Notes under the pieces: generated by a model
Database searches by the model: none
What the model saw: only the letters and a program-made list of their open reading frames with translations
What the model was told of the DNA's origin: nothing
Program-made: the position numbers and the translations under genes
In this document: positions 11,407 to 25,179 of the stretch, piece after piece
How the letters are laid out: every line of letters starts with the position of its first letter
Position numbering within the stretch: the first letter of the stretch is position 1
DNA from: Gnetum montanum
Lineage: Eukaryota > Streptophyta > Gnetopsida > Gnetales > Gnetaceae
Assembly (NCBI GenBank): GCA_015680685.1
Contig: MNCI01033568.1
Coordinates: forward strand, 166,066 to 230,065
DNA length: 64,000 nt
Reading direction: 5' to 3'

Positions 11407-13459
11407 ATTGGGGAAACAACTCATGCCGATAACGAAAGCATAGATACATTGGAGTATGAGCATCACCGACTTCCATCCCTTAACCTAAAAACATCAATTG
11501 GGAGAAGTTGGGCACTTCTAAGAAATTCAAAGAGGCGCTTGTTATTTTGGATCTTTCCCTTTCAATTCAATCATGGGGGAGATGGCCACCTATGCTACTC
11601 ATTTGAGGCCCTCAGTTCTTTTTAGGTTTTTGTTTTACATGTTTTTGTTTCACACACTTTTGTTTTACAAATTTCTTTAACTTTTCTTATTTTTTTTACA
11701 ACATCATTTATACCTTTTTCATTTCTTTGTGTGTGTGTTATCCATCTTGTAAGTTTGTCATGTAATAAGTGTTCCGAAGATGGTATGAACTGTTTTCTAT
11801 TGGTTGCTAATGTTTGGTTTTTACCTTTAAGTCATGATGTTGATACTAAGGTATGGTTCTTTTGATATGACAGGCAATGAGTCCACTTCATCCATACATC
11901 CACAAATTTCTATGGTCTCTCTTGGCTTGGAACTGTACAGTCCCTTTCTTAATAATTAGAACTATAACAAATTAGTGACTGGGAATTTCTCAAACTAAGG
12001 AAGAACTCAAGGATTGAAAAGGGTGTGGCTTCAAGGGAACTTGATGCATTTGTGTTGGCCATTCTCTTGGGTGCTTGGATGTTTTCTTCTTGAATTTTTC
12101 TTACCATTCAGACATTGCTCCATTATCGGGAAGCTGAGCTAATAAAAATAACAAAGTCTTTGCATGGTATGGTTCTTACGTATAAACACATAAAACACAA
12201 AAAAAAAGTGAAAATTCAAAGCACACCCCTTAGACAAAAATAATCATTTAGGCTACATGCATTGGTTATGGAACTCAAAATAGAAAATTTCCCCTCTAAC
12301 TAAGGCCCTTCCTCACTCCCTATCTCATCTTTCGCTTCGTCAGAATGTTGGTGACTCTTTGGTGGAGACATTCTTGTTACATCAAGAGGATGGATCGGCC
12401 GAATGTATTAATGCGAAGTCATTGGATGTGGTTTGTTGAAGCTAGACCTGGAATGGGATCTACTAAGTCACATTAACCATGAAATATACAAGGGGCTATA
12501 CACCACCTTGTTTTTGAGATTCCATTCCATTCTCTTCATTCCATCATTCTTTCTCCATCATTCACCTCATTGCTGGTTATATCATTAGTATATATTTTGG
12601 TTGATGCATCATTTTCTTGTTAGTAAATTCTTGTGGTTAAGACTTTAACTCTTATTCCAAATGACATTCCCAGAGCCTACAGACTCTTTGAATGTGGTTT
12701 TGTTAGGGCATCAAGGGCATAAGCCTGCTTTGGGGAGGATCCACTAACATTCCTATTTGGTGCACCAGTTAAATTCTTTCCCTTAACATTTTTGCAATCC
12801 ACTCTATTTTGTTCATTTCCATCTTGACATCCATTTCATCGATGTTATAGTTGTCTCTTTTTCTCCATCTTTCTTCTTATTTTTCTTTCTCCATTCTATC
12901 GCTACTAGAGGTTCACTCTTAGTCATGGGGGTTCTGACCTAAATTTTTTTCAATTTTCTCCTCCTACACCTTCGGTAGCCACTATGATATTTCTAGATCC
13001 ATATCAGCCATACCACAACTTAGCCAATGGACCTTTCATAGAAGCAAGGTATCAATTGCATTATGATTCATTTACCCTTGCTAATATAAGACTGTGTTGT
13101 GTATGCAGATGGTAATCATACAACAATGGATTGGATTTGGAGGGAACACTTGGAATGGATCAAAGCAGCTATACAAGGAACAAGATTGATGGTGCACTTA
13201 TGGATAAACAATAAAAGGTGCAATCTTGGCGTTGGCAGCAGCAAAACTTCTTTCTCTCTCTCTTTCTCAGTTGCAAATAAGGTTTGATGTCAAATGTATA
13301 AGGTGTTCACTCTTGTTATCATGAACACCAGTTTTGTCATGTCTTGTAATGATGATCCATTCATATGTCATCCCATTCACCATTAGTTCCATTCACATTA
13401 ATAATCCCATACCTTCCCAATATTTGGTAAGGAACTTGAGGAAAAGTTTTTATTTAGTC
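11407..13459 (+). other. E2 3' untranslated region
   Basis: About 2 kb without recognisable coding. It contains the degenerate TTTTGTTTTACA repeat (11627-11677), a short GT run near 11725 and a TC-rich patch near 13245-13270. The part up to about 12640 is shared with E1. A 62-codon open frame at 13099-13287 has no recognisable feature. Confidence 0.6.
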
Positions 13460-13468
13460 AAGGGGGTA
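13460..13468 (+). other. E2 polypurine tract
   Basis: AAGGGGG then TA directly before the 3' LTR start at 13469; the expected second-strand primer position. Confidence 0.75.
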
Positions 13469-14303
13469 TGATGGGACGCGATATCACATGGGCCGTGATA
13501 TCGGGTACGCAATATCGCATCCACTACAATATCACATCCCCTACGATATCGCATACATGATATCGCACTGCACCATCAAATCTATAAATAAGAGGTGACT
13601 CTCCATTATTTCTCATTCTAGGCCTAGACCATAATGAAACTCTAGCAATTTTACCTCTTTAGAGATAGAATAATTTCCATGTGCCCACAGTAGAAGCTCC
13701 AAAGTGAACGGATCTTTATTCTAGCAAATATTGTACCTGAACACAAGTTTGTATATGGAAATAAAGACGAACTTCTTGGATAAACCTTGTAGTGCATGGA
13801 CTATGCTAAATAGGACTTTATTTATTGTTATCATTTAAATGCTTTATTAGTTAGTTAAATCTCTCTCAACCCTTCTCTCCTAGTTAAGTGCATTCAGTAC
13901 GACCGCTTCGAGCACATGCGTTACACTTGGTAATCCCAGCAACGAATAGTGTTTGGTAAGCTCAAAGGTTGCATTGGTTCATGGTGTGAATGGTAAGTGG
14001 GAACAGATACTGATGCTAGGTTAATTAAGGCTTAGTTAGTTAGTTAAAGTTAGTTAATTAGTCTCTTCACCCTTCACCTCATTAGCATAGGAGATAAAAC
14101 AGAAAAGATATAAAAATCACATACCTCAGACTTACTTGTTCATACAACTGTAACAAATAAAAGTAAGTCTGGGAAGACAATGAACGATTAACCTTAAGTG
14201 TTTCATGAGGTGTGTAGGCACTTAGTCTATGGAGTTTGACCAAATCATGCGTGTAACGCTCGTATTCGTATGGTTGAGTGTAGGGGTACCTCGCCACTCA
14301 TCA
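13469..14303 (+). repeat. E2 3' LTR
   Basis: 835 bp, TGATGGGA to ACTCATCA. U3 has six ATATC cores (13480-13567) against nine GATAT cores in the 5' LTR, then a TATA box TATAAATA at 13583-13590. Because both LTRs copy one template at integration, the unit-number difference must have arisen afterwards or by template switching. Confidence 0.92.
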
Positions 14304-14308
14304 CTTAT
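14304..14308. repeat. E2 right target-site duplication CTTAT
   Basis: Identical to 7203-7207 and directly after the LTR terminus CATCA. The following 14309-15083 is AT-rich with no gene seen. Confidence 0.9.
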
Positions 14309-15088
14309 GCTATGGGATTTAAAAGCTTCTACCTTTCAAGTTTCTTCATTTAGATAGCTTTTCTAGTCAAGTTAACATTAATGTATTTTGTATACAAGGT
14401 GAGATATTGGATCAAAAGAAAAAAAAATCTCACAATGAATGAATTATGTGGTAAGATGGAAGATGATTAATAGATATTGCTTTTGTAATAATGTTTGTGC
14501 AGATGATAATTATATGTTTTTGCATTACTCTACACTTGGTAGTACTTAAAAAATAAAGTTTGGAAAGCTAAAAATTAGCATTTAATTATGCCAAAAGCTT
14601 TACAAGATCTTGTAGTTAATAAGTTAATAAAATTTGGAGTGCTTTCCTAGCATACGCTATCTTACAAATTTAGAAAGAAAGAAGCTAATAGACTTTTGAA
14701 TAGATATAAGTTAATTTAGATAGAGTATGATGCCTCAATTCAAAAAATGAAAGAACATGATCTATAAAATAAATCTTGACTACACTAATTCTTAACCTTT
14801 GCATACTTATAATTTTTATTTTAGAGTATGGTATTAAATTGGTATCTTAATTTGGTTACTTTTTTCCATCATTTCATATTTTTTGATTGTTAAGATCCCA
14901 AGAATAATATCAATGTACTTTAAATTTTTTTTATTAATACAATCTCTTTTTCCTTGTTCAAAAAAGTACTAGATAGATTATTTTGAATAATTTTTTGGGA
15001 TTTAGAGGATAACTCCCTTGATAAAAACTTTAAAATTTTGATAAAATTTAATGAAAATATTTGAAAATTTGTTTACCATGAATGTCCT

Positions 15089-15871
15089 TGATGAGTGGCA
15101 AGGTACCCCTACACTTAACCATACGAATACAAGCGTTACATGTGCGATTTGGTTGAACTCCAAGGACTAAGTGCTTACGCACCTTATGGAACACTTAAGG
15201 TTAATCAATCATTATCTTCTTAGACTTACTTGTATTGTCATGGTTGTATGGTTAAGTAAGTCTGAGGTATATGATTTTTATAACTTTTATCTTTTTATCA
15301 CCTATGCTAAGAGAGAAAAGGGTGAAGAGACTAAGTAACTAACTTTCACTAACTAAGCTTTAATCGTCATAGCATTAGTATCTATTCCCACTTACTGTAC
15401 ACACCCTGAACCAGTGTAATGCTACTAGGATTACCAAACTCTATTTTTTACTGGGTTACCAAGCGTAGCACATGTGCTTGAAGTGGTCATACTAGATGCA
15501 CTTAACTAGGAGTTGAGGGTTGAGAGAGATTAATTATCTAAGAAAGCATTTAAGAATTTAACATTAATTAAATCCTAATTAGCTTAGTCAATGCACTACA
15601 AGGTTTATCAAAAAGTTTGTCTTTATTTCTATACACAAATGTGTGCTTTTGTACAATTTGTTCAAATAAAGATCTGTTCACTTTGAGACTCCTACTGCGG
15701 GCACATGGAAATTATTCTATCTTGGAATGATAAAACTGCCATAGTTTCGCTAAGGATCTAGATCTAGATGGAGAAACAAGGGAAGGCTGCCTCTTAGTTA
15801 TAGAACTGGCGATGGGCTGTGATATCATGTACGCGATATCGCAGCTTCTGACGTGATATCGCTTCCCATCA
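15089..15871 (-). repeat. Solo LTR of the E1/E2 family
   Basis: 783 bp, TGATGAG to CCCATCA, inverted relative to E2, bounded by a perfect GTCCT duplication (15084-15088 and 15872-15876). No primer site or internal sequence adjoins it, so it is the product of LTR-LTR recombination within a full element. Three GATATC units lie at the U3 end (about 15818-15862), with a TATA-like TCTATAACTAAGAGG on the minus strand near 15796-15810. Confidence 0.92.
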
Positions 15872-15876
15872 GTCCT

Positions 15877-18449
15877 AAAATAGAAAATTTTCCTTATCTT
15901 TGGCTTTCACATTCTTCTTTGGCATGTTGGAAACTTGGCGAATTTGCTAGATTGATTATCTTACAGATATTTTGAATAGTTCTCTACATGAAAATGGACA
16001 TCACAACTTCCTTGAAACCAACAAAAGTCCTTTTGATGAAATATTTTTGGTGATGGTTAATTTAGGAGTTCAAAAAACATTTAAAAGTACTATAATGTGA
16101 TCTTTCTTAACCTACTTTCATAGTTGGTTAATATCAATTATTGATTTTTGCCTTTGTTAATTAATGTTTAGTGAAGCTCACTATTTTTTTGTCATTTAGG
16201 GTTAAATTGGCATTATCCCAATTCAAGAATGTTTTCTAGCCCTTTTGTTCCATTTTGATCACTGAGCTATTGATGCTTCACTAGATTGCCACCACGTAGA
16301 CATTTCTCTAGCATTTAATTTAATGGAGTGAATTGGTTTCATACCACTTAGAAAGTAGGTGAATAGCTAGTCTTCCTATTTTAATTTATGTGCCAATAAT
16401 ACCTCATACTCTTTTGACTTGAAATGGGATAAAACTGTTTTGCCCCAATTGCGAAGTAGGATAAATTTTGAACCTCATGCCATAGAAGTCACAGGTCTTT
16501 GTTGTTGGATGCCAAGATGGGAGAAACATTCTTTGGCCAACCTCAATTTATGCATTCTTCCTTTATGAAATGAACTAATTTAGGTTGAATCTTTAACTCA
16601 AATCATCTAAACTTGGACAAAAGAAATTTATCCTAATTGATGGATCTAGAAAAATGGTGACTTTACCAACTTTAATTGTTGGGCAAGAGAAATCATGTGC
16701 TTTTTTGATCATTATTTGGTGCTTGAGCTAGGACATAGATCTTATGACCAAATTTTTACTTGTGTGCATTAAGTAGTATTACTTTTGTTAATGTATTGGC
16801 CATGTGTCTTTATTAAATTGAACCAAGCGAAATCAATTTTGGTAGAATAGTGAACAAGAATAAACTTGTTTTGGCCAATTTAACTTTTCTACTCCAACTC
16901 AATGAATTGGGATAAACTTGTTTTGCTCCATTTCGTGAATTGGTCAAGTACAGTTTTGACCACTTTAACTCTTATGCCAATCTTAAACTTTGCCAATGTT
17001 AGAATGGGCTAAAAGCAGGCTAGCCTAATCAAATATCAGTCAAATTACTCACATGGCTAATTAGTAATTTTAAATGATAAAATAGAAAAACTTGGATATG
17101 TTCTAGTTGGGAAAGAAGGAAAAGGACACTTTACCAACTTCATATTTTATGCATCCATTAATCATAATTTGGCCTTTATCTCTCTGAGATTATAGACTAG
17201 AACAAATGTGTCTTCTCTCAGTTCATGAATCAAGATGAATTGGCTTTAACAAATTATGTTGTCTTCATGAACACATCTTTTTCCAAATAATGGGATAGGC
17301 CTTAACAATGCACAGTGACCAAATAAAAGAAATGTTGTCTAGTTTGCCTAATAATACTTGTTTAAACCAATCTCATTATACTACCATAGCCATTAGTATT
17401 TATATATTTCAGTTGAAATAATAAATTTTGAAATAGTTGAATTGGGATAAAAGGATTTCCTTTTGAACTTGCAAACTGAATTATCATGAACTTGGCTTAT
17501 TATGGTAGCATTTTTAGGTCTATTTTTGAGAAGAATGACTAGCCCATCTTACATAAAAAATTTAAAAATAATTTCCTATCCTCATTTGAGGCTTCAACTG
17601 AAAACTTCTTCATATTGAACCTCCATTGATACTTTTCTTAGACCAATATAGCCTTTATAAAATGGCTTTTAATTGCTTTATTGGAATGGGGTGAATACTT
17701 CCTTAACATTTTTTGGAAACTATACTATGTCTTAAATATTTCTAAACATTATTCCTTAGAAAAAGTAAAACTTCTTATATCCTTCCTCATTTTTCTACTT
17801 CACATTATGCTAGAAATGTAATAGCACATGAAATTTAAAATTTATAATCAAGCTCTTTAAAAAAATGTTTATAAGTTTTATGCTTAATGTATTGGTAACA
17901 TAAAATAAATATTTATTGTTTAAGGCCTTCCATACATGACATGCTAAAGCTTTTTATTGTTGAAAATGTGCATTTATAATAAAAAATGTGAATCCCCCAC
18001 ACTCATGCATCTTTTGAATGTATAGGTTAAGTATACACTATTATAAAGTGAAGACATTATAGCAATTGATAAAATACACATGATTGAAAATTAGTTTTTC
18101 TCTAATTAAAACTAACATTACACATGTAGATGAAATATAAATGCATATATATCCTTTTTCATACACATGTAGTTGTAGAAATTTAATACACACACAGAAT
18201 TTGTAGTCAAAAAGTTAAATCCATATGCATTCTTATTTTTCCATAGAATAAAATATTTAATAGATTAGAAAATTAGAATTATTTTTAAAAATTAAATAAA
18301 AATTTTTAAAGGCATTAAGGTGACATAGAGGGTTTGACTTGATAATGAACCTCAAGAAGCTTCCTAAGTATAATTGTAACCTCATGTGAGTTGGTTATGA
18401 GTCTCTTTCCTTTGCATCAATGACCATGAATTGGCCATTAGTTAACTTT
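15877..18449. other. AT-rich decayed DNA, no gene
   Basis: No open frame of note and no domain. Phrases such as GGGATAAACTTGTTTTG and AATTGGGATAAA recur with variation between about 16420 and 17460, suggesting old diverged tandem or dispersed repeat units. Possibly the interior of a very old retroelement. Confidence 0.4.
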
Positions 18450-18960
18450 CTAATGAGTGGTGACTATCTATTATGCTCAATCATATGAACCAAAAGTATG
18501 TATGCATGATTTAGTTGAATTATATGGATAGGACTAGTGTTGCATCTAGATCATGAAGTATTTATTGCAGGTTACTATCTTCTCACTTGGGCTAGTAGTA
18601 CCTTTATCATGTATGGTTTAGTACAAAGTGAGTTATATGATTATTAATATTATGCAGTTATGACTAAGATAGATAAAACTATGAAAATCAATTGTTTAAT
18701 TAAACTAACTAATAACAAGAAGAAAAATTCTAAGCTAGTCTAAGGGCAATGTGTGTCTATTTTTAATTTTCCATGCACATCTTGAAATCATGTACCTACT
18801 ACTGGGATTACTAAGTGTTATGCTACTAGGCAAACCAAGTAATAAAATTGTTGTAATTACTAAGTGAATACATGTTTATGCTCAAAACTAATTGTGCTAA
18901 TTCTTCCAATTTATTAATGTGCATGAAAATGTAAATATTAACTATGAAACACCTTTAAAA
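18450..18960 (-). repeat. Relic LTR-like repeat, right copy
   Basis: Resembles the minus-oriented E1 and solo LTRs in order (TAATGAGTGG, GATTTAGTTGAATTATATGG, GGGATTACTAAGTGTTATGC) and shares its right part with 5950-6480. No clean termini or target duplication. Confidence 0.45.
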
Positions 18961-19366
18961 AAATCATGTGAAAGCATTTGTATCCAAAATTAATATTGTA
19001 ATTTGGTGGGAATTTAAAGATAGAAAAAATTGTCTAGTTTTTCATCAAAAATCCTATCAATGACTTTATCCTAGCAATGTTTGACAATTTTTGATGTGTA
19101 GAGTATGACTTATAACTCAAACATTGTAAAGTTCACTTGTGTTAATGTGTGGAAATCCAAAATGCTAAACACATTACCAAATTTAGTAGCCAAGGTTAAA
19201 AATGTTGATGGTTCACAAGTTGTAAATATGGGCCAAAAAAATAGTCCAAATACATTGTCAAATGTGGCAAGAAATTCTCCACACATTGATAACCTATGCT
19301 ATGCAATTTTTCATGATGAAAAGTGCCATACACATTGGTATTTTAAGCCTAAAAAGTTAAAAATTG

Positions 19367-19933
19367 TGAGAGCTATTTCAAGATAGAGGTTCTCCTAGGC
19401 TCTCCCCATGGTTTGAGGACCATGGAACACTCTAAAGTGCCATTGAGTGGAACTCAAGTGTTAGAATACCCACCATGGCTTGGAGGTACCAAGCCACCAG
19501 TAGGACTCCCTTCTATTGCATCACTTTCTAAGTCCTCTTCATACAACCCTTGGAAAACTACATGGCCCTGATTTTGTAGTGGTCATAGATATGTAGGTAG
19601 CCATGATTGGATAGTTTTGGTGTGGTGCCTTGTTAAAACTTATAGTAGATCATGAGGGGTCTAGGGGTGAGATGCCCTTTGTAGATACATCATCACCCCT
19701 TCCATTGATGATGTTTATAGGGTTGCTTGTGTACATGTTTGCAAAGTTCTCATCTAGAGTTTAGATGTTCTCCTTGAGGTGTACTCTATTGTTAAGAAGC
19801 TACTGTGCTGCTCACTCCCTTCCAAGGATTGTTTGCTTGTTTAAAGGCATATTCCCTAGGGTTTTTTCCCTAGATCCATTAAATCTTAGTGAATACTTTA
19901 GAGTGCCAAACAACGTCAAGAAGCATTGTTATA
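19367..19933 (+). repeat. E3 5' LTR
   Basis: Matches 25183-25754 over its length with many transitions, for example GTTTAGATGTTCTCCTTGAG and GCTCACTCCCTTCCAAGGAT. Start TGAGAG set by alignment; the end GTTATA corresponds to GTTACA in the right copy. Ends are accurate to a few bases only. Confidence 0.75.
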
Positions 19934-19935
19934 GG

Positions 19936-19947
19936 TGGTATCATAGG
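19936..19947 (+). other. E3 primer-binding site (initiator Met tRNA type)
   Basis: TGGTATCATAGG two bases after the LTR. The complement of the plant initiator tRNA-Met 3' end is TGGTATCAGAGC, giving an 8-base match then partial identity. Confidence 0.6.
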
Positions 19948-22900
19948 ATTTTTGTAATCATGTTGTGATAAGCATGTACCCTTTGGTAGTGTTATACCAT
20001 CAAGGTTTTCTATTTATAGTTCTTTTAGATACATATCTAGGTGATATAGGATCATATCCTTATGTACTCTTTGAAGAGTTGCCTTATGGTAAGACTCTTA
20101 AGCTTTTCATTATGGGGTTGATGTTATGTAGTGAGCAATTGATGTATGTTGTGCTTTTAGCAGATGTATACGATTACATTGTGGTGTTGTCCTCCACTAG
20201 TTTACTTATGGTTGGACTAGTTGTGGTTTTACTTCAATATGGCAAAGAAGAGTCCTATTGACAACTTATTAATTATTGTTGCTCGAGGAGCTCTCATCTC
20301 TGGTCTCTAGTGGTTCATCTAGCATGAATTGAACCTAGTCTCCACTTTGGTCTCCACCTAGATGACATGTATCGAGATGGAATTGATTGGTTTTTGTAGG
20401 ATGTGGTATCCTTACACCCTCCACTCATTCTAGATATAGTGAATGTGGGAATTGCAAATTGGAACATGTTGGTTCCTAGGTACCTTGGGATGGAGGGCCT
20501 TTGGACATGTGCTCTTGGTGAGCCTTGTTTTTGATGGATCAAGAACATCATCAACAAACTTCATATGCTCATGTTTGCAATTTTATGTTTGTCTAGTTGT
20601 GTAGGTGTGTCTTCCTTGACTACATTTTGTAATTCTACATGCATGTCTCTCATGCGATGTCTATCATTCGTAATGCAAGGCTTTGTGCTCTATGCTATGT
20701 GATGACTCATTGTTGGGATTGTTGAGGATGCATTTTGAGGCCATGTGTGTCGTCCCAAGACCAAATTGTTATGATCCTTTTTTTTATAACCTCTTGTGCT
20801 TTAAGCATGATTATGCTTGTTACAAGTCTTTTTCCTATTGTGTTTCCTTGTTTGAGCTAGTTGTGTTGCCCTTGGTTACATGGCATCACTTCTTTGATTG
20901 GTGTTATTTCTTTGGGTATTTTGATTTGGAGACCTTTTGAGCAAGCCATCCTATTTTTGGTTCTTATTGAGACCTCACCTCTTGTAATGAGAGTCTTTCC
21001 TTATGGATGCATCCTCTTTGAAGTTACTCTTCATAGCGAGAATTGGAGCTTTATTAAGACCTATTGTTGGCTAGACCTTAGTCTCCCTCCTTATGTTTAG
21101 AAGTTGAGATGATAATTTTCTAGTGCCCATGCCTCTTGTGAATTTGTTGAGATTTTGATCTTGGTGGGAACAGGTGTTAGTAGTTGGGAACATATATTTT
21201 ATGTGAATCTTAAAATTTTGAAAGTGTTCCAATTCTCTCTCTCTTGGTATGCCTCATGATAAATTCTTTTGTGTGAGTGTATCTAATTGATCCATCATGT
21301 CTTGCATGATTGATCCCTATGTGTGTTGCTAAGGTCTTACTTTCTATGGTGTTGTGAGATTGATATTTCTCTATTATGTGATCATGCATGATGGTTGTAT
21401 ATGACATTGATGTGTTGATCATGTTCCTACTAACTCCTTTGTTTTCGAGCTATTGTCTCAACCTTATAGGTAGCATAGGTACAAAGATGCAGCTAGTGGT
21501 AACCTTAGTTGATTCTATGAGAACTATGTTTATGGGGATGATGTGTGCTCTTGAGGCCTTCATGAATTGGTTACTTTGTCTTAGAATCCCAACATTTGGT
21601 TGTGGATTTATCAGTACCCTCGTTGTGGTGGAGTAGCTCATACATTATGATTTATTTATCTCTTAGTGTTGGGTGAGCACTAATAGAGGATGGTGATCCA
21701 TCCTAGATCCTGTAGATATTGGATTAGTAGATTACATGGAATAATATCCTTGGCCATGATAGATACTAATGGTATAGGAGTGGCCAATGCCTTGAGATCC
21801 CACTATGATGGGTGGTGGATTCTCAGTTGGCATCCTATGTTGTTTAATCATTACATTCATGTCCTGGTTCATTTTCTTTCAATGGTAGTCTTGTAGTGGA
21901 TTTAGTGTGATAGTTGTTTGTGTACATGTAGAGTCAAAAATAGGTTTTTCTTAGAATAGCATGATGTAGCTTTGGTATTTCTCTTGGTGGCCTAAGACTT
22001 TTAGCTTAGCATGGACTTGGGTAGTTTTTCCTATAGCCTTCTAGGCCTAGGTAGCAATCCTAAATGTCTTGTATTATGGCCACTAAATGTATTCCTATCC
22101 TCAAGTGTGTAAGATTACTATGTATTCAATTTTTTCCATTTATGTACATAGAAGTGTTATTTCCCTATGTGAATCAGTTGTCCCTTTATTATAGGCCTAT
22201 GCCACACCCTATGAGAAGGCCAAACTTGATGTATGGTGTTTTCCCTATGCTCATCCATGAAGCACCTCCTCTCTATGCTTGTAAGTAATCTTTGTGCCCT
22301 GATATGAGATCTTCTAAAAGCCCTATGAAAAATCCTATTTTTGTAAATGGTGTTATAATGAGGAGGCTAGAGTATGTTCTTACCTGAGGTTCTTTCGAAA
22401 TGATGCATTGTGTTCCTGGTGATATTGGCATGCAATGATGGTGTGTCCTTCAGTCAACATTCTTAAGATAGTATAAGTTGTGGAATTCTTCCTTTAGGAT
22501 TCCTTGAGAAGTAAAAATATTATTCATAGATGATTGATGGTGGAATGTATCTTGAAATTCAAACAAATTGGTCCAATGAACTTGATCTTGATAGTAGGTG
22601 ATTCATGGTGGCCATGTGGGTTGCAATGGAAGATCGAATATTCAAATTCAAGGTGATGCTATCATGATTGGCTATGAGTTAGAGTTGAGTTATGGGTACT
22701 AGCACCTAGACTCCCTTGTCCATGGCTAGATGTGGTCTTTGGAGTAGGTTTTGCAAGTGTTGGGATGGTGGTCCATCCTTGAAAAAATGGTGTTATAGTT
22801 ATGCATACATTGATTTCTCTTAGAGGCCCTACATTATGGACCTATATGTGTTGAAAAATACTTGATCCTATGCTCTTATGATTGGGGTATTATGATGCTT

Positions 22901-25170
22901 TTTTAGGCTGTGGTGCACTCCCATGACTGGTGACTTATGGTGATTTTATGGACTATGTTATATCACCCCATCTTTCTAGTACACTCTAGTATATTGTTGA
23001 ATTATGTTAGTGTCCTAACCTCTCTAGTGGGATAGCATGACTGAGCACTCTATTACTTGGTGATTCTATAGTCCTATGAGGGGTCATTATCCATTATGGA
23101 GGATGCTTCTTATGTTTTTGATAGATTGATGTAAGTTGAATTACAATAGTTGTTCTTATAGTTGGGATTCAAAGGAAGTTGATGTTTGAAACTTGTTCCA
23201 AGCAGTAGTCCCATGTGCTTAAAATCTTGGGGCTTTTTTTTAGAGATAGGATATTGTTATTGTAATTGAATTCATGAAATATTCCTTATGAGATCAAGAA
23301 ATTGATGTAGCCTTGATGTATATATATCTTCTCTTGTAAGCAATGTATGATCAGATGTACTCTCTCTTAGTTTGGGGATTTAGAGGAACTTCCTTGTTGG
23401 GGCTCTCTAGTAGACCTTCCTTATTGTAAATCCTTTGAGGATGAATCATGTATTTTTTTAAGTTGGTAGTTGATGATGGTGATGCCCATTCATTGTAATT
23501 TCAAATTATTTTGAGGACCTAGTCCTCCTATAGGAAAACTATTCTTAATGACTCTCAAGTTTCTTGAGTTGGGTTTGATGGTAATAGGTAGTGGTGTGGC
23601 CTTATGCACCACAATTATTGTAAATGGGATGGACTAGTGTATATGAAATAAAAACCTAGACCTCCTATGGTGGAATGAAAATCTCTCTCTATGAAACTTT
23701 AGGGGATCTCTTTGTCATTTCAAGTTGATCTTAAGTTGGAATTGAATGTCTATGTCTCCCCTAAACTAGTGGTAGTTTGAAAAAATGATTGTGCTAGATA
23801 TATGGACTACTTGGGCATGTACCATGGCTATAGTGTAGTTGGATTATTATTCTTATTCATGGAAGGAACCTCACAATGAGAATATTCCCTTCCAGTTGGA
23901 AAATCCAATGAAAGGTTTTGATCATGAGTTTTAGTTGTTCCTAGCATGGTAGAAAAATTCATATGTTGGGAGAGTAGATGTTCCTTAGAAAATTCATGAT
24001 AGTGGTTGTCCTTGGAAGTGATTCTACATGCCTTATTGGACTAAGTATTCATAAAATGGTGCTTTTTCCATCTCTTGGAGTGTGAAGGATAGATTATTAG
24101 ATGCAAGTGTAGCTGATCCTTTCCCATAAATAGGACATAGTAGTTGTAATAGACTAGGTGATAGTGGTTGGCATGAGACATGTTTTTGGAGGACTATCTT
24201 GGTGCTGACTACCCAACCCATGCTCCACTTGTTTAAGAACTCAAGCAGGTATTCTTAATGTTGGAAAACCTTAAAGGATGCTGATGATAGACTGGGTTAG
24301 GATGCTGTGATAGCCTCTTGAAGATATTTTCCAAATAAATTTTGGATCTTCTCTCTTTCAATAAATATGGGATAGTGTTGGTTGATGAAATGTGGATTGT
24401 AGTGCTAGTGCGTCTATAGATGACAAGGTTAGATTCAAGAGATTTTCCTTTGTATCTTATTTTGAAGGGAGTTCATGCTTGACTCTCCTTCTACTAGCCT
24501 AAATAGATGTTGATGTGTGAGAAAAAAAAGAAAATATGTGGATGATATAGATGTGGTGATCCAATATATAGATGGCTTGACTAGTGAGACCCCATGGGTC
24601 TTGATGACAAAAGTATAACCTAGGATTCTAGCAAGCTTGTGTTGCTTGCAGAGACATGGCTCTTTTACATCATGTTCTCTCATTTAGATATAGTTTTTCA
24701 AGTCCATCACCATGATGGAAAGTGGCCTTGGTGAGCCCTCAAAATTGATGAAAAAAATTCAAGGGAATCGATGGGTGTTGAGATGCCACTTAGAATGGAA
24801 CTCAGTTGGACTTGTGGAAGAAGAGCACATCCTCCTACATAGGTATGGATCTATGCAAGAATACAAGTCTCTAGACCTAATAAGGGACATATCTAGGGGA
24901 TGCCTTAGAGACATTGGCACTTTGGGTTGGACTTACTCCTCTTATCATGGAGTAGAAAAAGTCTTTGGATTCCTCCAAATTCCCTTTTGTATTTCATGCA
25001 AGGTCTTGGATGGAAGGATGTATCAGGTGTTGGGATTGGTACCTTTCTTCAACCTTGGTGTTAGTTGAGTTGAGGGATTTCCTAGAGTTGATGGATCTCC
25101 AAACCCATACTTGAAGTGTACTCTTGAAGTTATCCTAGGATGTGTTCTGAGGATGTTACTTCTTTTGTGT

Positions 25171-25179
25171 AGGGAAGGA
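25171..25179 (+). other. E3 polypurine tract
   Basis: AGGGAAGGA followed by TTA and the LTR start TGAGAG at 25183. Confidence 0.6.

Larger units (their letters stand above)
7208..14303 (+). mobile_element. E2: complete gag-protease-only LTR retrotransposon
   Basis: A structurally complete 7.1-kb element: LTRs at 7208-8090 and 13469-14303, tRNA-Asp-type primer site, gag, protease, 2-kb untranslated tail, polypurine tract, and a perfect CTTAT target duplication (7203-7207 and 14304-14308). Integration was therefore by a normal integrase, yet no RT, RNase H or integrase coding is present between protease and 3' LTR. It is non-autonomous and now also broken by stops and at least two frame changes in gag. 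Confidence 0.92.

Noticed and set aside
19105-19386. 93-codon frame running into the E3 LTR
   Set aside because: No recognised domain, end lies within the LTR, and composition matches surrounding AT-rich repeats. Not supported as a gene.
20315-22288. Several 60-98-codon frames in the E3 interior
   Set aside because: No conserved motifs, mostly hydrophobic T-rich translations, frames on both strands; nothing supports coding.
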